From the NCBI RefSeq assembly GCF_000987765.1, contig NZ_LAHP01000002.1, positions 62,001 to 126,000 on the forward strand: a DNA stretch of 64,000 nucleotides. The letters run 5' to 3'. The first letter of the stretch is position 1; every line of letters starts with the position of its first letter. Position numbers and translations under genes: made by a program. This DNA comes from Arsukibacterium sp. MJ3 (GTDB lineage: Bacteria; Pseudomonadota; Gammaproteobacteria; Enterobacterales; Alteromonadaceae). Positions 6,668 through 15,141 of the stretch are shown here, one piece after another. The notes below the pieces were generated by a model. That model had not been told where the DNA came from, searched no databases, and worked only from the letters and a program-made list of their open reading frames with translations.

Positions 6668-7672
6668 CTAGTAGTATTTGAGATTATCGGCTTTACCTCT
6701 GAACGCATAATAGGCTACTGCGGTATAGGCGGCGATAACCGGAATAACCACTACTGCACCCCAAAATATGATCAGTAACGATTCTCTGGAGCTGGCCGCC
6801 TGATACAGCGTCAATTGGTTGGGGACGATAAACGGGTAAAAGCTTAGCGCCAGACCCAAAAAGCTGCAGATAAAAATAATGTTACAGATAAAAAACGGCA
6901 GCCAGGCGCCATGGTCTTTGGGCAGTGGCAGCCGTTTCAGGGCTAAATAGCCAATAACAAACATAGCAAAACACAAAAGCGGTATGGCGGCAAATACATA
7001 GGCCATTGGTGGCTCTGTCCATACTTGAAACACATTGGCATTAACCAACGGGTTAATGGCGCTGACCGCCAAAATACCGCTAAGCGTTAATACTCCGGCT
7101 ATTTTGCACTGTTTAATGGCGTGCAGTTGCAGCTCGCCACTGGTTTTGCCAATTAACCAGGCATTGCCGATCATGGCATAGGCGGCGGTAACACACAGTC
7201 CGCTGAAGCAGGCAAAAATAATGCTGCCTGTATTATATTGCAGCCCCATAACATAAATACCCAGCATAAAGCCTTGGCTAAAGGTGGCGAGCAAAGAGCC
7301 TGCTTTAAAGGTGTAATCCCAGCGCGCTTTGCGGTTGGCTTTTACCTTGGCCCGAAAATCAAAGGCTACGCCCCGTAATATCAGGCCAATCAGCAGCAAC
7401 GCTGCCGGTAAATATAACACATGCAAAATGGCGCTATGTGCCTTCGGAAACGCCACCAGCAGTAAGCCCACTGCTAACACCAGCCAGGTTTCATTGGCAT
7501 CCCAGAACGGGCCGATAGAGGCAATGGCGGTGTCACGCCACGGCTCATTGTGCATCGGCAGGGTAATACCGACGCCCAAGTCATAGCCATCTAAAATGGC
7601 ATATAACAGTATTGAAAAAGCGGTAAGGCTGCCAAAAATCAGCGCCAAATGCTCTGCAGTAAGCCAGCTCAT
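6668..7672 (-). CDS. cydB: Cytochrome bd ubiquinol oxidase subunit II
   Basis: 334 aa multi-pass membrane subunit of a cytochrome bd-type quinol oxidase, which reduces O2 with quinol at high affinity. Seen: LYAILDGYDLGVGITLP near the N-terminus, GPFWDANETWLV and repeated hydrophobic helices. The length is that of the short CioB-type subunits rather than E. coli CydB (379 aa). The start at 7672 overlaps the cydA stop (ATGA), so the two are translationally coupled; longer readings through cydA are not credible. The downstream end abuts the integron-derived remnant; no cydX-like micro-ORF was seen there. Confidence 0.95.
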   Translation of the reverse strand: MSWLTAEHLALIFGSLTAFSILLYAILDGYDLGVGITLPMHNEPWRDTAIASIGPFWDANETWLVLAVGLLLVAFPKAHSAILHVLYLPAALLLIGLILRGVAFDFRAKVKANRKARWDYTFKAGSLLATFSQGFMLGIYVMGLQYNTGSIIFACFSGLCVTAAYAMIGNAWLIGKTSGELQLHAIKQCKIAGVLTLSGILAVSAINPLVNANVFQVWTEPPMAYVFAAIPLLCFAMFVIGYLALKRLPLPKDHGAWLPFFICNIIFICSFLGLALSFYPFIVPNQLTLYQAASSRESLLIIFWGAVVVIPVIAAYTAVAYYAFRGKADNLKYY

Positions 7673-9045
7673 AACGATGCTCCTGTTGGCGCGCTTGGTT
7701 TCGCCCGGCTTTCGGCTAAGCCGGGTAGGGTTAAGTCGTACTCTTCTACCTCTACCGCACGGTTTGCCAGCCAAAACAGCGTTTTAATATAGGCCGTGAG
7801 TAACACGGCATACAGCACCAGATACATGACCAGGGTAAGCGCCACATGCTCACCCGGCACGGTGGTGACCGCATCACGGGTTTTTAATATGCCATACACT
7901 AAATAAGGTTGGCGGCCAATTTCGGTAACATACCAGCCGGCTAACGTAGCCACCCAGCCAGAGAATGTCATGCCAATCAGTATTTTAAGCTGCAAGGGCG
8001 AGAGTGAGTTGTAGCGCAATAAGCGGTAACTGCTCCACCAGGCCATTAGCAACATCAGCATGCCAATACCCACCATTACCCTGAAACTGTAAAATACCGG
8101 CGCCACCGGGGGGTGTTTACCGACAAATTCATTTAAGCCTTTTAGCTCGCCGTTTGCGTCATGCGTTAAAATTAAGCTGGCCAGTTTCGGTATTTCAATG
8201 GCAAAGCGGTTTTGTTGGGTTTCTTGATCAGGAATGGCAAATAATACCAGCGGTGCCCCCCGCTGGGTGTGCCAGATACCTTCCATCGCCGCAACTTTTT
8301 GTGGTTGGTGCTCAAGGGTATTTAAGCCATGAAAGTCACCAACCACGGCCTGCGTTGGCGCTAAAATAGCGGCGCTAAGCAGTGCCGTTTTAAGAGTAAG
8401 CCTGGGGGCTTTTTTGTTGTCACCGCGCAGTATGCGGTAAGCTGAAATACCGGCCACCAGAAACGATACCGTTAACGCTGAGGCTATCAGCATATGGGTA
8501 AAGCGATAGGGGAATGACGGGTTAAAGATAATGGCGAACCAATCGGTAGCATGCGCCACGCCGTCGCGCATTTCAAAACCGGCGGGGGTATGCATCCAGG
8601 AATTTAGTACGATGATCCAAAAGGCCGAAAACGTGGTGCCCAAGGCAACCAGAAAGGTGGCTAAGGTATGGGCCCAGCGTGGCACTTTATTAAAACCAAA
8701 CAACATAATGCCCAGCATGGTGGCTTCTAAAAAAAATGCCGTGAGTATTTCATAAGCTAATAACGGGCCGGCGATATTGCCAATGCTTTCCATAAAGCCC
8801 GGCCAGTTGGTACCAAACTGAAACGACATAGTAATGCCGCTTACCACGCCCAAGGCAAAGGTTAAGGCAAATACTTTTACCCAAAAACGGTAGGCCCGCA
8901 TCCACACCGGGTGTGTGGATATATCAAAGCGCACTTTGAAATAAAACAATAACCAGCCCAAGGCGATGGTAATGGTAGGAAATAAAATATGAAAACTGAT
9001 ATTAGCCGCAAACTGGATGCGGGACAAAATTAAGGTATCTAACAT
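7669..9045 (-). CDS. cydA: Cytochrome bd ubiquinol oxidase subunit I (short Q-loop)
   Basis: 458 aa heme-bearing subunit. The N-terminus MLDTLILSRIQFAANISFH carries the conserved His19 ligand, followed by FHILFPT. The C-terminal block GWYVTEIGRQPYLVYG is the conserved bd signature. The protein is about 60 residues shorter than E. coli CydA, the shortfall being in the quinol-binding Q-loop, which places it with the CIO-like, short-Q-loop branch; cyanide tolerance is possible but not shown. ATG 9045 is chosen over the upstream GTG because GAGGTGG lies just ahead. Operon: regulator gene, 21 bp, cydA, cydB. Confidence 0.95.
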   Translation of the reverse strand: MLDTLILSRIQFAANISFHILFPTITIALGWLLFYFKVRFDISTHPVWMRAYRFWVKVFALTFALGVVSGITMSFQFGTNWPGFMESIGNIAGPLLAYEILTAFFLEATMLGIMLFGFNKVPRWAHTLATFLVALGTTFSAFWIIVLNSWMHTPAGFEMRDGVAHATDWFAIIFNPSFPYRFTHMLIASALTVSFLVAGISAYRILRGDNKKAPRLTLKTALLSAAILAPTQAVVGDFHGLNTLEHQPQKVAAMEGIWHTQRGAPLVLFAIPDQETQQNRFAIEIPKLASLILTHDANGELKGLNEFVGKHPPVAPVFYSFRVMVGIGMLMLLMAWWSSYRLLRYNSLSPLQLKILIGMTFSGWVATLAGWYVTEIGRQPYLVYGILKTRDAVTTVPGEHVALTLVMYLVLYAVLLTAYIKTLFWLANRAVEVEEYDLTLPGLAESRAKPSAPTGASL

Positions 9046-9066
9046 AACCACCTCAGTATGATGCTG

Positions 9067-9618
9067 CTAGGCATCTTTTTTCGAGCGAAATTTATCAGTA
9101 AATTCCAGTACCTTGCTCACGCCTGAACCCAGCTTCATTAGCGTGTTCAGTTTTTCCGGTGACAACGACTGCAGGCTTTGCGTCCATTCGGTAATATTTT
9201 CCAGTAAATCATGAATTTCAGTAATGCGTTGCTGGGCATATGCTTCGTGTTTATTGCCGGCTTCATCCATCATAATGTCGCGTAGTAGCGACAAGGTCGG
9301 GTCCATTTCGCGCTTTCTGCGCTCTTCAAATACTTTGTTTGCCATGTCCCAGATAGTGCCGCGGCAAAAGTAATATTCTTTCCGGTCGCCGGCTTTGTGT
9401 TGCACCTGCACCAATTGCCAGCTGCCCAGCTCTTTTAAACCCATGCTGACATTGCCGCGGGAAATGCCCAGTAGCTCGCCAATGTCGTTAGCGCAAATCG
9501 GTTCTTCACTCACTACCAGCAAGGCGTAAATTTGCCCTACGGTGCGGTTAAATCCCCAGCGGCTACCCATTTCGCCAAAGTGAAAAACAAAAGACTCAAT
9601 CATTGGTGTCATTTGCAT
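9067..9618 (-). CDS. GbsR/MarR family transcriptional regulator
   Basis: 183 aa cytoplasmic repressor-type protein. Residues about 18-80 contain a winged helix (GQIYALLVVSEEPICANDIGE, then LLGISRGNVSMGLKELGSW) of the GbsR branch of MarR regulators, followed by a helical dimerisation region. It is the first gene of the transcription unit with cydAB, so it probably controls bd oxidase and itself; the effector is unknown. ATG 9618 has AAGGA 7 nt upstream. The promoter region carries an FNR site and an inverted repeat that could be its own operator. Confidence 0.85.
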   Translation of the reverse strand: MQMTPMIESFVFHFGEMGSRWGFNRTVGQIYALLVVSEEPICANDIGELLGISRGNVSMGLKELGSWQLVQVQHKAGDRKEYYFCRGTIWDMANKVFEERRKREMDPTLSLLRDIMMDEAGNKHEAYAQQRITEIHDLLENITEWTQSLQSLSPEKLNTLMKLGSGVSKVLEFTDKFRSKKDA

Positions 9619-9637
9619 ATATCAATCCTTATTGAAC

Positions 9638-9655
9638 TTTCAGAAATTATTGAAA
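9638..9655 (-). promoter_or_regulatory. Inverted repeat overlapping the predicted -10 of the regulator-cydAB unit
   Basis: TTTCA (9638-9642), 8 bp, TGAAA (9651-9655), with a direct repeat of TTCAATAA on the minus strand. AATAAT (9646-9651, minus) is a plausible -10 element inside it. A repressor bound here, perhaps the GbsR-type protein itself, would block transcription. Confidence 0.4.
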
Positions 9656-9672
9656 CATATTACGGCAGAAGT

Positions 9673-9686
9673 TTGATCTGGATCAA
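9673..9686 (-). promoter_or_regulatory. FNR/Anr binding site
   Basis: TTGAT-CTGG-ATCAA, a perfect FNR consensus. Its centre lies about 31 bp upstream of the candidate -10, that is near -41.5 of the inferred start, the arrangement of a class II FNR-activated promoter. This predicts induction of the bd oxidase when oxygen falls. Confidence 0.85.
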
Positions 9687-9801
9687 GTGCTTTGCTAAAA
9701 ACTAAGGGTGTATGTAGTTGTGGGCGAGTGTGCTGCATTATTGACAGTTCGGCAGCGGTTGCTCTGGCATCGCAATTGCCAATTCGTATTGGCTTGATAT
9801 A

Positions 9802-9817
9802 CTGTATACATAAACAG
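9802..9817 (+). promoter_or_regulatory. LexA (SOS) box of umuDC
   Basis: CTGT-ATACATAA-ACAG matches the CTG-N10-CAG SOS box, and the palindrome extends to TACTGT/ACAGTA. It lies about 40 bp before the umuD start. Confidence 0.93.
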
Positions 9818-9850
9818 TATTGGTAAGCAGTATTGGTAAAAAGTATTGAG
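9815..9850 (+). repeat. 13-bp tandem repeat in the umuD leader
   Basis: CAGTATTGGTAAG (9815-9827) is followed by CAGTATTGGTAAA (9828-9840) and a degenerate third unit AAGTATTGAG. The first unit shares its CAGTA with the right half of the LexA box. Confidence 0.8.
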
Positions 9851-9857
9851 GTGTTCT

Positions 9858-10289
9858 ATGTCTGCAGTATTTCTCGGCAACGCCGATGTGTGGCCAACCC
9901 AGCGCATGCCATTTTACAGTGACCCGGTAAAGGCCGGTTTTCCATCCCCGGCGCAAGACTATATTGAGCGCACACTAGACTTAAACGAGCTGTGTATTCG
10001 CCATCCTAATGCCACTTTTTTTGTGCGGGTAGAGGGCGACTCTATGATTGACGCCGGTATTTTTGATGGCGATGTGCTGGTGGTAGACCGCTCAATAGAT
10101 GCCGAGCATGGTGATATTGTGGTAGCGGCTGTGGGCAGCGAATTCACGGTAAAACAGCTTTGCACCCAGCCAGTGCTGCAGTTACTGCCGCGTAATCCGG
10201 CGTATCCGCCTATTTGCCTGCAGGATGGCGACGAGCTGAATATTTTTGGTGTGGTTACCAACGTTATCCGGCAAATGAAGCGAAAATGA
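9858..10289 (+). CDS. umuD: UmuD, DNA polymerase V accessory protein / LexA-fold autoprotease
   Basis: 143 aa S24 family protein. RecA-stimulated self-cleavage yields UmuD', which joins UmuC as Pol V for translesion synthesis. Seen: cleavage pair Ala26-Gly27 (KAGFPSPAQDY), nucleophile Ser62 in EGDSMIDAG and general base Lys99 in EFTVKQL, matching E. coli Ser60/Lys97 in spacing. ATG 9858 is preferred over 9846 because GAGGTG lies just upstream of it. SOS regulation is shown by the perfect LexA box. umuC follows 7 bp later. Confidence 0.95.
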   Translation: MSAVFLGNADVWPTQRMPFYSDPVKAGFPSPAQDYIERTLDLNELCIRHPNATFFVRVEGDSMIDAGIFDGDVLVVDRSIDAEHGDIVVAAVGSEFTVKQLCTQPVLQLLPRNPAYPPICLQDGDELNIFGVVTNVIRQMKRK

Positions 10290-10296
10290 GCCGCCA

Positions 10297-11586
10297 ATGT
10301 CGCTGAAACACATTGAAACGGTATTTGCGCTGGTTGACTGCAATAACTTCTATGCCAGCTGTGAAAAGCTGTTCCGGCCTGATCTTACTGACACGCCGCT
10401 GGTGGTGTTGTCGAACAATGACGGCTGTGTGGTAGCTCGCTCGAAAGAAGCGAAAAAACTGGGTGTAAAAATGGGCGTGCCGCTATTTCAGGTACGTGAA
10501 TTGATGCGCCAGCACGGCATACTGGCGTTTTCATCAAATTATGCGTTGTATGCCGATATATCGCAGCGGGTAATGAGTACGCTGGAAAACCTGGCGCCCC
10601 GGGTAGAGGTGTACAGCATAGACGAAGCTTTTTTGGATTTAAGCGGCATGCAGCAACTGCATAACCTGACTGAGTTTGGTGTAACGGTGCGACAACACAT
10701 TCAAAAGTGCGTTGGTATAACGGTATGCGTCGGTATCGCGCCCAGTAAAACCCTGGCTAAGCTGGCTAACCATGCGGCTAAAACCTGGCAGCAAACCGGC
10801 GGGGTGGTTGATTTAACCAGTAAAACCCGCCAGCGTAAGTTACTGGCGCTATTGCCGGTGGCTGAGGTGTGGGGTATAGGCAGTAAGCTGAGTAAACGCT
10901 TACAACAGCTGGGTATTGACACGGCATTGCAGCTGGCCGATACCGCGCCTGAGTTTATTCGACTGCATTTCTCGGTGGTGGTAGAGCGCACTGTGCGCGA
11001 GCTTAACGGTGAGTCTTGCCTTGCGCTGGAAGAGATGGCGCCAACTAAGCAGCAAATTATTTCTAGCCGAGCCTTTGGCGAGCGCATTACTGATAAAGGG
11101 CAGATGGCTGAGGCCATTAGTGAATACATTAGCCGCGCCTGTAAAAAGCTGCGGCATGAGCAGCAGCAAGCCAAGCAGTTAACGGTGTTTTTACGCACCA
11201 GCCCGTTTAGTGATAAAGACGCCCCCTACAGCGCCAGTAAAAGCGTGGCACTTGAGCGCCCCAGCAGCGACACCCGGCTATTTTTAGCCAAAGCGCTGCA
11301 GCTACTGGATGCACTGTGGGTTAACGGCTACCGCTACGCCAAAGCTGGGGTAATGCTGGCCGACTTTTACGACCCGGGCGTGTATCAGCCAGGTTTGTTT
11401 GACGAGCCGCGGATGCAAAAGGGTGCAGACGACAAGCTTATGCAATTAATGGACACGCTAAATGCCAAACACTGCCATACTATTTGGTTTGCCAGCCAGG
11501 GCGCCAAACAAGAGTGGAGTATGAAGCGGGAAATGCTGTCACCGGCCTACACCACTAACTGGCAAGAGATACCGAAAGTCAGGTAG
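10297..11586 (+). CDS. umuC: UmuC, Y-family DNA polymerase (Pol V catalytic subunit)
   Basis: 429 aa error-prone polymerase. Seen: LVDCNNFYASCE with the first catalytic aspartate, YSIDEAFLDLSG with the Asp-Glu pair, helix-hairpin-helix region VWGIGSKLSKRLQQLGI, and QPGLFDEP near the C-terminus, which fits a beta-clamp binding motif. The length is full. It forms an SOS operon with umuD. Confidence 0.96.
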   Translation: MSLKHIETVFALVDCNNFYASCEKLFRPDLTDTPLVVLSNNDGCVVARSKEAKKLGVKMGVPLFQVRELMRQHGILAFSSNYALYADISQRVMSTLENLAPRVEVYSIDEAFLDLSGMQQLHNLTEFGVTVRQHIQKCVGITVCVGIAPSKTLAKLANHAAKTWQQTGGVVDLTSKTRQRKLLALLPVAEVWGIGSKLSKRLQQLGIDTALQLADTAPEFIRLHFSVVVERTVRELNGESCLALEEMAPTKQQIISSRAFGERITDKGQMAEAISEYISRACKKLRHEQQQAKQLTVFLRTSPFSDKDAPYSASKSVALERPSSDTRLFLAKALQLLDALWVNGYRYAKAGVMLADFYDPGVYQPGLFDEPRMQKGADDKLMQLMDTLNAKHCHTIWFASQGAKQEWSMKREMLSPAYTTNWQEIPKVR

Positions 11587-11725
11587 GAAAAGAGCCAGGT
11601 AGAAAATAGCCAGGCAAACAAAGAGTCAGGTAGGTTAACTTTTGCAATGATGTGTGCTGTACTGTCGTTAGCACTGCCAGCAGCAGGCGATAATGTAAGT
11701 ACTAAAAATTAACGGAGCGCCACGT

Positions 11726-11941
11726 ATGTCATCTGACAATACTGAACAAAATGAACACGGTATCGCTCAATTTGCCGCCTTGAAAACCGCCATTGCAAAT
11801 GGTGAAGAGGCCTTGGTAAAAGAGTTATTGGCAAACCAACCGATGGCAGAACTTGAAAAAAACTATTTAATTGACTTAGCTAAGCTGGGCAATAACCGCA
11901 CTATTATAGCGTTACTTGAAGACATTCCGCTAAAAGAATAG
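11726..11941 (+). CDS. Small acidic hypothetical protein (ankyrin-like helices)
   Basis: 71 aa, soluble and predicted mostly helical, with segments such as LKTAIANGEEALVKELLANQ and YLIDLAKLGNNRTIIALLED that resemble single ankyrin-type helix pairs. ATG preceded by ACGGAGCGCC. Stands alone between umuC and the HAD phosphatase. Function unknown. Confidence 0.6.
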   Translation: MSSDNTEQNEHGIAQFAALKTAIANGEEALVKELLANQPMAELEKNYLIDLAKLGNNRTIIALLEDIPLKE

Positions 11942-12124
11942 GGTGAAATATCAATCGAGGTATTTTGATCACAGGATGGCTCCGGCGGGGCAGGCAACGT
12001 TACGTGGCCTATAAACTAATGTACTGTACGATACGTAAGCTTATTTGATAATACACTGGTTTACTAGTAAGGCTAATGTGTAGCCTGTAACCTAAGCCCA
12101 TAACCCGGGGCTAGAGACATCAAT

Positions 12125-12943
12125 ATGCAGCTTATTTGTTTTGACTTAGACGGCACGCTTTTAAACGACGCCTCTGAAATATCCCCTTTTACTAAAGAGA
12201 CCCTGCTGCTGTTAAGCGCAAAAAACATAGCCTACACGGTAGCAACCGGGCGCACTATGCTCTCGGCGCAGCGTGTGGTAGCCGGGCATAATTTTGTGTT
12301 GCCTCATATTTATAATAATGGGGTAACTGTATGGGACCCTAAGATTCAACAACTTACGTTAGAAAACGTGCTGAGCAGTGCTGAAATTTCCACCATTGTT
12401 ACTGTAGCGCTTGCCGCGGGTATTTCGCCTTTTGTTAATGTTATCGATAAGCAGCAGCATGTTATTTTTCATGCGGATACACGCCACGAAGTAGAAAAAA
12501 ATCTGGTACAGAAATATTTTGTTAATACCAGCGCAACGCTGTTGCCGTTGGCAGCATTACCGCTTAATAGCCAGGTAACCAACATTAGTATGATTGGTGA
12601 TGCCGATATTATTCATGGTATGTGGTTAGCGCTTAATCGCCATGCAAATCTTATTGCTTACTCAGGGCCCGCTTTAGAAGGCAAGCAATTCAGGTGGATG
12701 GATGTGCATCATTGCCTGGCCAATAAGGGTGCTGCAGTAACCAATTTAAAAAAACAATTAGGCGCCACTAACGTGATTTGCTTTGGCGATGGCGATAACG
12801 ACTTAAGTATGTTTGCGCTGGCCAATGAAAGTTATGCCCCCGCCAATGCCACCGCTGAAATTAAGCAGGCTGCAACGGCGGTTATTGGGCATAATCATTT
12901 GGATGGTATCGCGCACTTTTTGCGTGAGCGCTTTTCGTTATAG
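12125..12943 (+). CDS. HAD-superfamily hydrolase, Cof/YidA type
   Basis: 272 aa cytosolic phosphatase of the Cof (IIB cap) group, acting on small phosphorylated metabolites; substrate not predictable. Seen: motif I FDLDGTLLND at residues 5-14, motif II threonine in VATGRT, motif III lysine near LANKGAAV, and motif IV FGDGDNDLSM. Full length for the family. Independent transcription is likely, with 183 bp upstream and a convergent gene downstream. Confidence 0.88.
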   Translation: MQLICFDLDGTLLNDASEISPFTKETLLLLSAKNIAYTVATGRTMLSAQRVVAGHNFVLPHIYNNGVTVWDPKIQQLTLENVLSSAEISTIVTVALAAGISPFVNVIDKQQHVIFHADTRHEVEKNLVQKYFVNTSATLLPLAALPLNSQVTNISMIGDADIIHGMWLALNRHANLIAYSGPALEGKQFRWMDVHHCLANKGAAVTNLKKQLGATNVICFGDGDNDLSMFALANESYAPANATAEIKQAATAVIGHNHLDGIAHFLRERFSL

Positions 12944-12963
12944 TGGGGCTATTACCACGCCAG

Positions 12964-14118
12964 TTACAGTGCCAGTGTTAATATTTGCCGCGCTTTGGCT
13001 AAGGTAATATCGTTATGTTCACCCAGTGCCGTCATGCCGTTGCGTTCCAGGTTAGCAATTAGCGTATCGATATCGGCTGCGGCCAGGTTGTAATCGGACA
13101 ACCGGGTTTTTACGCCCATATGTTCAAAAAAGTCCTGAGTCGCTTTAATGGTTTTATCGATTATTTCCTCGTCGCTGCCACTGCTGATATCGAACACCCG
13201 CTGGCCAAACTGCAGCAACTTCTGCCGCTTCTTATCGCGCTGCACATACAGTAAAGTGGGCAGTACAATCGCCAGTGTTTGGGCATGATCCAGGCCAAAC
13301 AGCGCAGTAAGCTCGTGACCAATCATGTGGGTAGCCCAATCTTGCGGCACACCTTTACCAATTAAACCGTTTAGCGCCATGGTAGCAGACCACATTACAT
13401 TGGCTCGCACGTCATAATCTTGCGGCGTAGCTAAGGCCTTAGGGCCTTCAGTAATTAATGTTTGCAAGATGCCTTCGGCAAACCGGTCTTGTAATGGCGC
13501 ATTAACCGGATAAGTCAGGTATTGCTCTATAACATGCACAAAGGCATCAACTACGCCATTGCCCACTTGTTTAACCGGCAGTGAAAAGGTATAAACCGGA
13601 TCGAGCACCGCAAATACCGGCTGCACTAAGTCAGAGCCAAAGGCACGTTTTTGCGACGTGGCTTTATTGGTGACCACGGAGTTGCCGTTACTCTCAGAGC
13701 CGGTAGCCGGCAAGGTTAGCACCGCACCTACTGGTAAAGCCTTAGTAAACGATGCGCCTTTGGCCAGAATATCCCATGGCTCGCCGGCAAAATGCGCCGC
13801 GGCTGCAACAAACTTAGCACCATCAATTACGCTACCGCCGCCCACAGCCAAAATAAAATTAATGTCTTTGGCGCGCACCAGTTCAACGGCTTGCAGCAGT
13901 TTCTCTAAACTAGGGTTAGGCTCTACCCCACCAAACTCATGATACGTTACGCCATCCAGCACCTTAACAACATCATCATAAACGCCATTATGTTTTATTG
14001 AACCACCACCGTATAACAGCAGCACTTTGGCATCAGCCGGCAAGCGGCTGGTTACTTCGCTTATCTGGCCTTTACCAAATAAAATCTCGGTTTGGTTCTT
14101 AAAATTAAAATTTAACAT
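12964..14118 (-). CDS. yqhD: Iron-containing alcohol dehydrogenase, YqhD-like aldehyde reductase
   Basis: 384 aa NADPH-dependent aldehyde reductase of the Fe-ADH family. Seen: MLNFNFKNQTEILFGKGQI N-terminus, the nucleotide-binding LAVGGGSVIDGAKF, TLPATGSESNGNSVV and the metal-ligand segments VVDAFVHVIEQYL and MIGHELTALFGLDHAQTL. The overall pattern is that of YqhD, which detoxifies short-chain aldehydes. ATG 14118 is preferred because GGAG lies 5 nt upstream; the longer reading to 14139 lacks this. Probably co-transcribed with the upstream DJ-1/PfpI gene 48 bp away. Confidence 0.9.
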   Translation of the reverse strand: MLNFNFKNQTEILFGKGQISEVTSRLPADAKVLLLYGGGSIKHNGVYDDVVKVLDGVTYHEFGGVEPNPSLEKLLQAVELVRAKDINFILAVGGGSVIDGAKFVAAAAHFAGEPWDILAKGASFTKALPVGAVLTLPATGSESNGNSVVTNKATSQKRAFGSDLVQPVFAVLDPVYTFSLPVKQVGNGVVDAFVHVIEQYLTYPVNAPLQDRFAEGILQTLITEGPKALATPQDYDVRANVMWSATMALNGLIGKGVPQDWATHMIGHELTALFGLDHAQTLAIVLPTLLYVQRDKKRQKLLQFGQRVFDISSGSDEEIIDKTIKATQDFFEHMGVKTRLSDYNLAAADIDTLIANLERNGMTALGEHNDITLAKARQILTLAL

Positions 14119-14166
14119 TACAGCTCCGGTATTTATCATCTGCTGCTACTTAGCAGCCAAACAGTA

Positions 14167-15006
14167 TTATTTAGTGGCTAGTTGTTTTAGCACGGCAGCG
14201 GCCAGTGCTTTATCTGAAAAGGGGTTTTGTCCGGTGATGAGCTCACGGTCAACCACCACATTCGGTGTCCAGTTTTCGGCATACTGCATGTTACCACCGG
14301 CTTGTTGCATCGCTTTGCCGGGGTAGTATTGCAATTTTTCACCATTAAGCGATGCTTCAAATACCGCCTCTTCTGTGTTGGAAAAAATGGTCATGTTGTA
14401 GCCGGCATAAATCCAGTTTTGTGCGGTGGCAGGGTTTTGTTTAACCAGCGCTTGCTGAAATGCCTGCGGGTTTTGTTGCGCTGATAACAGTGCAATAGGT
14501 CCGTGGCAAATGGCTGCAGTGGGCTTAGCGTTCGCGTTAAAGTGGCGTAAAATTTCGCCTACTTGCGGATTATCCGCCAAATCAATTAACGGTGCATGGC
14601 CACCCGGAATAAATACCGCGTCGTAGTGCGCTAGGCCTCCTTGCAAAATTTCGGTGAGCGACAAGGTGTCGTCAATACCCGGTAGTGCGGCAATTACCTG
14701 AGTAATGCGTTGCATTTCGGCTTCGCTACCACCAAAGTAATCAGTAGTAACCGACTTTTTATCCACTGCCGGTGCATTGCCTTTGGGTGACGCCAGTACC
14801 AGCTTATAACCAGCTTTTATAAACGCATCGGCCGGTACACCAAACTCGTTTAGGTAGTAACCGGTAGGTTCGGTTTTGCCATCTTGCAGTTGCAGTTGGC
14901 GCTCGCTCGATAACAACACCAGTATCTGGCCTTTACTGTCCACGGCCAATGCGGCATTGCTTAAAAGGCCAAATAATGCCAAAGATAGAATGGTTCGCTT
15001 GGTCAT
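14167..15006 (-). CDS. Exported DJ-1/PfpI family protein
   Basis: 279 aa class I glutamine-amidotransferase-like protein with a cleavable signal peptide (residues 1-21, ending NAALA), so periplasmic. Seen: the nucleophile elbow AICHGPIALL with the reactive Cys, preceded by FIPGGHAPLIDL. Relatives include Hsp31-like glyoxalases and chaperones. With the YqhD-like enzyme beside it, a joint role in reactive aldehyde defence is plausible (inference). Divergent from the LysR gene, which may regulate the pair. Confidence 0.85.
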   Translation of the reverse strand: MTKRTILSLALFGLLSNAALAVDSKGQILVLLSSERQLQLQDGKTEPTGYYLNEFGVPADAFIKAGYKLVLASPKGNAPAVDKKSVTTDYFGGSEAEMQRITQVIAALPGIDDTLSLTEILQGGLAHYDAVFIPGGHAPLIDLADNPQVGEILRHFNANAKPTAAICHGPIALLSAQQNPQAFQQALVKQNPATAQNWIYAGYNMTIFSNTEEAVFEASLNGEKLQYYPGKAMQQAGGNMQYAENWTPNVVVDRELITGQNPFSDKALAAAVLKQLATK

Positions 15007-15111
15007 GCAGACTCCACATTAATGAGGCAGCGACTTAAATGTCAGCTACGTTTTTAGTCAGTAAAGCTTACGGCGTTTTACTTGTGGTTAGAACTCAGCT
15101 CTTTTATCATT

Positions 15112-15133
15112 AGCCATCATATTTCTGATGGCT
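15112..15133. promoter_or_regulatory. Perfect inverted repeat in the LysR-PfpI divergent region
   Basis: AGCCATCA (15112-15119), TATTTC, TGATGGCT (15126-15133). It ends 8 bp before the LysR start codon. The position suits a LysR-type operator, and no other ribosome binding sequence is obvious for that gene. Confidence 0.6.
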
Positions 15134-15141
15134 GGTAAGTT

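Noticed and set aside
9695..9956. Minus-strand ORFs over the umuD promoter
   Set aside because: They overlap the LexA box and umuD start and show no coding character.
10701..11198. Long antisense ORFs opposite umuC (also 20684-21151, 29786-30175 and 47260-47715)
   Set aside because: They mirror codon structure of the genes on the other strand and have no independent start signals or motifs.
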